Source: an uncultured Lachnospiraceae bacterium (lineage in GTDB: Bacteria; Bacillota; Clostridia; Lachnospirales; Lachnospiraceae). From it: DNA of 7,611 nt. The notes under the pieces are model-generated. The model made no database searches and was not told the DNA's origin. It was given only the letters and a program-made list of their open reading frames with translations. A program made the position numbers and the translations under genes. Below are positions 1 through 3,816 of this stretch, one piece after another. Location of the stretch: contig CAMWYL010000153.1 of assembly GCA_947178465.1 (NCBI GenBank), forward strand, positions 1 to 7,611. The letters are read 5' to 3'. The number at the start of each line of letters is the position of its first letter. Position 1 is the first letter of the stretch.

Positions 1-81
1 ACGCTACCCCATGCTTCCTTTCTGTAGCTACATTTAGTAGTACACTAAATGTAGCTACAGAAAGGAAGCATGGGGTAGCGT
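1..81. repeat. 81-base palindrome in front of the BlaI-type gene
   Basis: Positions 1-38 and 44-81 are perfect reverse complements, leaving a 5-base centre (AGTAC, 39-43). Within each arm lies the 10-base palindrome TGTAGCTACA (23-32 and 50-59). The element sits 42 bases before the repressor start at 124, where an autoregulatory operator is expected. The nested TACA/TGTA half-sites resemble the elements read by BlaI/MecI/CopY repressors, although the usual order there is TACA-NN-TGTA. No T-run follows, so it is not an ordinary terminator. The arms begin at the first base of the window, so the repeat may continue upstream, or it may be a foldback artefact at a contig end. The palindrome is certain; its role is inference. 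Confidence 0.85.
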
Positions 82-123
82 ATATGGATGCCTGTGTTTA
101 GAGCTACGGGAAGGGAGTTTTAC

Positions 124-501
124 ATGGGCGGGAGAATCGTATTTGAGACATCAGGCTCGGAGCATTTGATTATGGAGTTCCTGTGGAAGGAAGGAACGGA
201 GAAGAGCTTTGTCGAGATTATGGAGTTCCTGAACAATGAAGCGGGGAAGGATTGGAAGAAGCAGACAGTCAATACCTTCTTGAAGCGGCTCATTGACAAA
301 GGACTGATAGCCATACAGCAGAAGGGGCGCAATCGGGTGTATTGTGCGGCGCTGACAGTGGATGAGTATGAGCAGGGTTGTGCGAAGAAATTATTGGACG
401 ATCATTACAACGGTTCGATCAACGCATTCTTATCAGCGCTTACCGGCGGAGGGAAGATAGATAAACAGTTTGCCGATGAGCTGAGAAAGCTGGTGGACTG
501 A
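124..501 (+). CDS. BlaI/MecI/CopY-family transcriptional repressor
   Basis: This is a predicted cytoplasmic DNA-binding repressor of 125 residues. The N-terminal winged helix runs from about residue 10 to 70. SEHLIMEFLW (12-21) matches the first helix, W44 plus KKQTVNTFLKRLIDKGLI (45-62) the recognition helix region, and GRNRVY the wing. LLDDHYNGSINAFLSAL near the C-terminus fits the family's dimerisation segment. I chose ATG 124 because AAGGGAG (111-117) lies 6 bases upstream and the protein then has the usual family length. An in-frame ATG at 88 would add 12 residues untypical of the family. One base separates its stop from the M56 peptidase gene, the classical blaI-blaR1 arrangement. In known systems the partner peptidase senses a signal and the repressor is inactivated by cleavage. 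Which genes this one controls is unknown; autoregulation through the upstream palindrome is likely. Confidence 0.88.
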   Translation: MGGRIVFETSGSEHLIMEFLWKEGTEKSFVEIMEFLNNEAGKDWKKQTVNTFLKRLIDKGLIAIQQKGRNRVYCAALTVDEYEQGCAKKLLDDHYNGSINAFLSALTGGGKIDKQFADELRKLVD

Positions 502-502
502 A

Positions 503-1849
503 ATGACACTGTTACATACGATGAGCCTCGCAGGAAGCATTGCGGTGGTGATATACATGGTGTTGTATCCGTTCACAAAGCGGTATTTCCCGATGCTGTG
601 GCATAAGATATATCTGACAATAACAACACTGTTATTTATAACACCTTTTCAATATCTCGGAATGGATTACAGAATGTGGCTCGGCAGTTTCTTGAGAAGG
701 AAGAGTTTGTATTCGGAACAGGATGCTCTGGCGGATGTAAGCGAGCACATGATTTTCATTTATGATAATACCGTTTATTTTACGAATTTATGGGTATATA
801 TTACGTTAGCTTTCTGTTTATTGTTGAGTATCGGACTGTTAGTGGGAATGTTTCGGAATTATAAGAATGTTCGGTACGGTATAATGGAAGAAACGTATAG
901 AGATGAGAAAGCGGAGTCGGTATTACGGTCTGTCAGTAAGACATTGCGGATCGGTACACACGCTACGGTCTACAGAGGGAAATACTTGGATACGCCCGTA
1001 ACGGTCGGTCTTCTGCATCAGAAAATAATTTTGCCGGATATGGAATGGTCGGAGGAGGCACTTAGAAATATTTTCCACCATGAATTGATTCATATTCGAG
1101 CTAAAGATAATTTGGTAAAGCTGGTGGTATTGTTAGCAGTTATCCTGAATTTCTATAATCCGTTGGTTTATTATCTGCGTTACAAGTGGAATCTTATAGC
1201 TGAGATGTACTGTGATGACAAGGTAATTATGGGGAAGACCGGACAGGAAATGACGGAGTACGCGAATGTGATAATCAGTCTTGCAGAAGAACAGGATAAT
1301 GATAAGTTGCCGATTGTCGGGCTGAACAGCGGTAAAAGAGCGCTGAAGGAACGAATAGAAAGGATTGGAATGATGAAAAGAACAGGAAAGAAATATGGAA
1401 AGCTCAGTGTGACATTGGGGAGTGTTGTTACTCTGGTGGCAGTGTTTGCATCTTCACTGACAGTATTGGCGTATGAGCCGAAGCAGATAGACACGCACAA
1501 TCAGGACAACGAATATAGCGGTGGTGAGATTGAGCTTTTCTTTACACAGGAGGAAGAACAGGAATTTGATTTTAGCCTGAAGGAATATGAAAAATATATT
1601 GCTGCAGATAGTGTTTATGTATTTGTAGATGAAGCAGGTAATGTTTATTCTGATACAGAGGATGAAGAGACACAGCCGTATGTGATATGTAATCACAGCT
1701 ATAAAAACGGAACGGTTACACAGCATACCAAGTATGCAAATGGAAGTTGCACTGTTGATAATTATTATGGGAAAAGATGTGAGAAATGCGGGTATATAGT
1801 TTATGGTGACCATATAAGTACTACTACATATGATGTATGCCCACACTAA
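503..1849 (+). CDS. BlaR1/MecR1-like M56 membrane metallopeptidase with a Cys/His-rich C-terminal domain
   Basis: This 448-residue membrane protein is probably the sensor-protease partner of the BlaI-type repressor, which starts one base upstream in the same operon. Hydrophobic segments lie at about 8-24, 36-52, 96-117, 204-225 and 301-323. The zinc protease motif HELIH is at 193-197, and E234 in AEMYCDD (233-239) is the likely third ligand; together these define family M56. In BlaR1 the protease faces the cytoplasm, and a large penicillin-binding sensor follows the last membrane helix. Here only about 125 residues follow. They form an acidic linker (about 325-392) and then a compact Cys/His cluster: C396, H398, H408, C416, C426, C429, H437, C446, H448, including CEKCG and a terminal CPH. 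No serine-type sensor motif is visible. The signal is therefore probably not a beta-lactam; metal or redox sensing is a guess. Confidence 0.85.
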   Translation: MTLLHTMSLAGSIAVVIYMVLYPFTKRYFPMLWHKIYLTITTLLFITPFQYLGMDYRMWLGSFLRRKSLYSEQDALADVSEHMIFIYDNTVYFTNLWVYITLAFCLLLSIGLLVGMFRNYKNVRYGIMEETYRDEKAESVLRSVSKTLRIGTHATVYRGKYLDTPVTVGLLHQKIILPDMEWSEEALRNIFHHELIHIRAKDNLVKLVVLLAVILNFYNPLVYYLRYKWNLIAEMYCDDKVIMGKTGQEMTEYANVIISLAEEQDNDKLPIVGLNSGKRALKERIERIGMMKRTGKKYGKLSVTLGSVVTLVAVFASSLTVLAYEPKQIDTHNQDNEYSGGEIELFFTQEEEQEFDFSLKEYEKYIAADSVYVFVDEAGNVYSDTEDEETQPYVICNHSYKNGTVTQHTKYANGSCTVDNYYGKRCEKCGYIVYGDHISTTTYDVCPH

Positions 1850-1861
1850 TGTGACAACAAA

Positions 1862-2010
1862 TCCTGCTTATAAGAAAAGTGTCAAGCAAAGCATTGTATC
1901 GGACAGCCATAGAATATAACAGATAATCGACTGAAAAAAGCTGTGCAGAAATACAATGTGATACGGGAAAGCAGCTTCGCGGTATATGCTTTCTTGGAGC
2001 GACACGGATG
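1862..2010 (+). pseudogene. Decayed transposase-like N-terminal fragment (tentative)
   Basis: Three forward frames read in turn give a patchwork resembling the N-terminal helix-turn-helix part of a transposase. It runs PAYKKSVKQ, then ALYRTAIEYNR, then RLKKAVQKYNVIRESSFAVY and AFLERHG before a stop at about 2010. Joining the pieces needs two frame changes, and a stop codon falls in each frame. The pattern "K.AV.KYNV.R...VY.FL.RHG" is like the helix-turn-helix used by IS481/IS3-type transposases, but I recall this from memory and could not align it. No catalytic DDE part remains. A 43-codon frame at 2008-2139 with GGAG 8 bases upstream runs on into the inverted repeat and looks fortuitous. Confidence 0.3.
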
Positions 2011-2035
2011 AAAAAGCATTTATACATATCTGATA

Positions 2036-2169
2036 AATACCTTCGGTTGACAGGGGAATACACGTTTCAGGGTAAGATAATTTTGGTATTTTTAATATCC
2101 TCGATCACCTGCTTTGAAAGAGTCAAATTTTCTATCTGAGCGTGTATGTCCCTGTCAGCCGAAGGTATT
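2036..2169. repeat. Imperfect inverted repeat, 29-base arms, 134 bases overall
   Basis: The arm at 2036-2064 (AATACCTTCGGTTGACAGGG and nine more bases) matches the reverse complement of 2141-2169 at 26 of 29 positions. The 76 bases between them show further weak pairing close to the arms. Size and layout fit a small non-autonomous mobile element or the two ends of a decayed one. No target duplication was recognised. The arms also resemble coding sequence read in opposite directions, so a broken inverted duplication is an alternative. Confidence 0.7.
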
Positions 2170-2178
2170 GTATTGTCG

Positions 2179-2215
2179 GTACATCGAATAATCAGTTTAT
2201 TCGTGTGCGATGTAC
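2179..2215. repeat. Short hairpin GTACATCG...CGATGTAC
   Basis: GTACATCG (2179-2186) is perfectly complementary to CGATGTAC (2208-2215). Inside the 21-base loop, GAATAA and TTATTC can pair as an alternative. It lies between the larger inverted repeat and the terminator at 2248. No function can be assigned. Confidence 0.5.
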
Positions 2216-2247
2216 TAATATGAAGTATTATTACACAAATTCTATTG

Positions 2248-2275
2248 AAACGCAAGCGAGTATGCTTGCGTTTTT
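2248..2275 (+). terminator. Rho-independent terminator, forward strand
   Basis: AAACGCAAGC (2248-2257) pairs perfectly with GCTTGCGTTT (2264-2273) around a six-base loop, and the T-run continues to 2275. It is the first convincing forward terminator after the BlaI/M56 operon. It may end that transcript about 400 bases downstream of the last stop codon, or belong to the mobile debris. Confidence 0.7.
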
Positions 2276-2433
2276 GCAATCTGTCGGGCGCAAAACTGCA
2301 AAGCGCCTTTTGCTTCCTGTGGGTAATAAACCAAGCAGCCTGCAGAGAGGCATTTGGTGATTGCCGCGAGGGTCACAAATCTGATGTTCCGTTGCCTGTG
2401 GCGGGATTGTTAGCCTTGTAGCCGGGCCTTAAC
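2276..2433. other. Unassigned spacer, possibly structured or a dispersed repeat
   Basis: I see no credible gene in this stretch. It is more GC-rich than the neighbouring spacers and contains several short self-complementary pieces: GGCGC (2287-2291) with GCGCC (2303-2307) followed by TTTT, GCCT...AGGC around 2339, and GGCA...TGCC around 2351. The reverse strand has one longer open stretch with no start or recognisable domain. It resembles a conserved non-coding or repeat element more than decayed coding sequence, but this is an impression only. Confidence 0.3.
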
Positions 2434-2658
2434 TTACGATAATTGCATTGCCTCTGTTTCCAGCTCTTTAACGGTGTCGAGAGGCAGATCAGTGACTTCT
2501 GCAATATCCTCTAAGGATATTTTCCCTGATTTTATCAGACGGATAGCGGTTTTTCTTGCGTTATCCAATGTTGCTTCCTGAGCCGCTTCATAACGCACGG
2601 ATCGGATATAAGAGCGTACAATTTCCTCTTCATCATAAAAATTAATCATTACGGACAT
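2434..2658 (-). pseudogene. C-terminal fragment of an Rpn-like PD-(D/E)XK nuclease/transposase protein
   Basis: This frame encodes up to 74 residues. MINFYDEEEIVRSYI is followed by an Ala/Glu-rich segment, then ARKTAIRLIKSGKISLEDIA and VTDLPLDTVKELE. That is the layout of the C-terminal tail of Rpn/YhgA-type proteins: a conserved MI.L.DEE.I box followed by a small helical "G.S.E.IA...GL....V" motif. The nuclease domain is missing. Upstream, the frame stays open for a few codons (including RIKR) without a start. If translated, the ATG at 2649 is best placed, with AAAAGG about 9 bases before it. The fragment ends TEAMQLS, the same tail that closes the neighbouring N-terminal fragment. It is most likely a non-functional remnant. 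Confidence 0.6.
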
Positions 2659-2711
2659 CCTTTTGATTCGTGCAGACCTGTTAGACCTGCGATAATTGCA
2701 TAGCTTCTGTT
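2437..2711. repeat. 22-base direct repeat closing both Rpn-like fragments
   Basis: Positions 2437-2458 and 2690-2711 match at 20 of 22 bases (CGATAATTGCAT, then T/A, GC, C/T, TCTGTT). On the reverse strand both encode TEAMQLS, at the end of the C-terminal fragment and directly after LMI in the N-terminal fragment. The repeat marks where the middle of the gene was lost, or where two tandem copies each collapsed onto their 3' end. One stop codon differs between copies: TAA follows directly in one, while the other reads CAG-GTC-TAA. Confidence 0.85.
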
Positions 2712-2953
2712 ATCATAAGCCGGTCGCCCAACAAAAATCCCAAATCGTTATACAGGTTATCGGTCAGTACATTTTTAATCGTAACATCCGTCAGATCCTC
2801 CTCAGTCGCGGAGTCCTCCTCGGGATGGAGCGTTCTATATAACTGTATCAGATATTTTTTCACTCGGAACAAATCAGAAAACACGCTGTCCATAACAGTA
2901 TATTTGGCGATGCCGTTCTCTGTAGTGTCTTTCTGCGTTGTCTCGTCGTTCAG
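2681..2953 (-). pseudogene. N-terminal fragment of an Rpn-like PD-(D/E)XK nuclease/transposase protein
   Basis: The reading frame encodes GIAKYTVMDSVFSDLF, then KKYLIQLYRTLHPEED and TIKNVLTDNLYNDLGFLLGD, the usual beginning of a Clostridia Rpn-family protein of roughly 270-300 residues (family size from memory). After RLMI, where the nuclease core should continue with an "EAQS" motif, it jumps to TEAMQLSQV and stops, so about 200 residues are missing. The first ATG is at 2893, but homology-like sequence continues upstream. The best placed start is CTG at 2953, with AGGGGG seven bases before it, perhaps a mutated ATG. A promoter is still recognisable upstream. Together with the separate C-terminal fragment it represents one or two broken gene copies. 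Confidence 0.6.
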
Positions 2954-3001
2954 TGCGTTACCCCCTTGACTCCTAAAATCCGTAAAGGAAAATCAGGTAC
3001 T

Positions 3002-3044
3002 TTTAGTATATCCTAATTATACTAAACCGCATCCGCATTTACAA
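3002..3044 (-). promoter_or_regulatory. Promoter with overlapping palindrome, Rpn-like remnant
   Basis: On the reverse strand, TTGTAA (3039-3044) and TATAAT (3016-3021) are separated by 17 bases, a good sigma-A type promoter reading into the Rpn-like remnant. The -10 lies inside a 9-base inverted repeat, TTTAGTATA (3002-3010) with TATACTAAA (3018-3026), so a repressor could occlude it. The TTTAGTA cores recall those at the centre of the palindrome in front of the BlaI-type gene. Confidence 0.4.
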
Positions 3045-3055
3045 TCAAATCAGGT

Positions 3056-3116
3056 GAAATGTAAAAAATAGCACAGAAGATGTTCAAGAACAATAAAACC
3101 GGGCGAAATGTAAAAA
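3056..3116. repeat. GAAATGTAAAAA direct repeat pair
   Basis: GAAATGTAAAAA occurs at 3056-3067 and 3105-3116, 49 bases apart, in the spacer between the pfl terminator and the Rpn-like remnant. The same 12-mer, inverted, occurs twice near 7460-7489 upstream of mecA. Repeated blocks of this kind occur at the ends of IS21-type elements, so these may be leftover element ends. No transposase gene of that family is present. Confidence 0.5.
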
Positions 3117-3131
3117 TAAAACAGAATATAA

Positions 3132-3163
3132 AAAATCCCTGAGAAAAGCTTCTCAGGGATTTT
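3132..3163 (-). terminator. Intrinsic terminator ending the pfl operon
   Basis: AAAATCCCTGAGAA (3132-3145) pairs perfectly with TTCTCAGGGATTTT (3150-3163) around a four-base loop. On the reverse strand the stem is followed by a U-run. It begins 11 bases beyond the stop of the glycyl radical domain gene, so it closes the pfl transcript. It could also stop forward transcripts. Confidence 0.88.
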
Positions 3164-3173
3164 AATAACAATA

Positions 3174-3413
3174 TTAGATTGCCTCGTGGAATGTACGGGA
3201 GATTACGTCTGCCTGCTGTTCCGGTGTCAACTTAATGAAGTTTACGGCATATCCTGATACACGGATTGTCAACTGAGGATAGTTCTCAGGATGCTTCTGT
3301 GCATCTAACAGCGTATCTCTGTTCAATACATTAACATTAAGGTGATGGCCGCCCTTTGTAGCATAACCATCTAATAAAGATACTAAATTATCAACCTGTG
3401 CTGCGTTGTCCAT
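3174..3413 (-). CDS. grcA: Free-standing glycyl radical domain of pyruvate formate-lyase (GrcA-like)
   Basis: These 79 residues are the C-terminal radical domain of pyruvate formate-lyase, encoded as a separate protein. GGHHLNVNVLNRDTLLDA (21-38), YPQLTI (45-50) and RVSGYAVNF (51-59) match the family; G54 is the residue that an activase turns into the glycyl radical. In a complete enzyme the radical passes to the Cys-Cys pair, which here lies in the 679-residue core encoded upstream. The start is firm: AGGAGG lies 9 bases before the ATG. In E. coli, GrcA (YfiD, 127 residues) is a spare part for a full-length enzyme whose own glycine was damaged by oxygen. Here the core has no such domain, so this protein should be essential for activity. 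Fused, core plus domain would be 758 residues, the normal length. The symbol is by analogy. Confidence 0.92.
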   Translation of the reverse strand: MDNAAQVDNLVSLLDGYATKGGHHLNVNVLNRDTLLDAQKHPENYPQLTIRVSGYAVNFIKLTPEQQADVISRTFHEAI

Positions 3414-3440
3414 AATGATTACCTCCTAAAAATTTAAAAA

Positions 3441-3650
3441 CTATTTATAATCGTCTAACCCCTGGTGCAGTGTCGGAACACTGCACGCAAGAGGCGTTCT
3501 GGAACAGTCTGTACATCCAAGCGTCTGTACTTCTTTTGTGGATTCCGTGTCCTCGTCAACATCTACATTGAAATGTCCGACAGCCTTGTCTCCGGAAAAC
3601 CCGGCGTCAAGCTGTGCAACGAGGTCATCAATCATAGATTTCTCATCCAT
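3441..3650 (-). CDS. Small Cys-rich protein resembling the start of the glycyl radical domain
   Basis: This 69-residue protein lies between the two pieces of pyruvate formate-lyase and is of unknown function. Residues 7-35 (IDDLVAQLDAGFSGD, then GHFNVDVDEDT) line up with residues 7-34 of the radical domain protein (VDNLVSLLDGYATKGG, then HHLNVNVLNRDT), with a two-residue gap. It looks like a diverged duplicate of that segment. The radical loop RVSGYA is absent. In its place is an acidic stretch and then LGCTDCSRTPLACSVP with C46, C49 and C56, and a tail ending LHQGLDDYK. ATG 3650 is preferred: GAGAGG lies about 12 bases upstream, a rather long distance. A TTG at 3683 would add 11 unlikely residues inside the repeated tail. 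It may bind metal, act through thiols or occupy the radical-domain site on the core; none of this is shown. Confidence 0.75.
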   Translation of the reverse strand: MDEKSMIDDLVAQLDAGFSGDKAVGHFNVDVDEDTESTKEVQTLGCTDCSRTPLACSVPTLHQGLDDYK

Positions 3651-3679
3651 AAATGCACCATTCCTCTCTAAAAACAAGT

Positions 3680-3816
3680 TCAATTACCTGCTTAAGTCAA
3701 GTTCGATATTACCGGAAAAGACGAAGGCTTTTCCGCTCAATTACTTGCTCAAGTCAAGCTCGATGTCATTATTACTTGCTCAAATCGAGTTCAATGTCAC
3801 CGGAGAAGACTTTTGC
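3680..3816 (-). repeat. Three copies of the 3' tail of the pfl core gene, each with a stop codon
   Basis: Reading the reverse strand, the core gene ends AKVFSGDIELDLSK and TAA (stop 3772-3774). A second partial copy, DIELDLSK and TAA, follows at 3741-3767. A third, KAFVFSGNIELDLSR and TAA, has its stop at 3684-3686. The copies are in different reading frames and carry silent differences, so they are old or drifting duplicates rather than an assembly stutter. The core's own frame meets three consecutive stops (TAA TAA TGA, 3766-3774), which excludes simple readthrough into the next gene. Confidence 0.85.

Noticed and set aside
88..123. ATG 88 as the start of the BlaI-type repressor
   Set aside because: The added residues are unlike the family's N-terminus, and AAGGGAG is spaced for ATG 124.
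2067..2279. Reverse 70-codon frame ending near the inverted repeat
   Set aside because: Its last 25 residues look protein-like, but it runs through the terminator stem and both hairpins. It is kept only as part of the debris finding.
2142..2360. Forward 72-codon frame through the spacer
   Set aside because: It crosses an inverted repeat arm and a strong terminator, and has no domain or ribosome binding site.
3441..3683. TTG at 3683 as the start of the Cys-rich protein
   Set aside because: It would begin inside the repeated tail with no properly spaced ribosome binding site. ATG 3650 gives a start matching the radical domain alignment.
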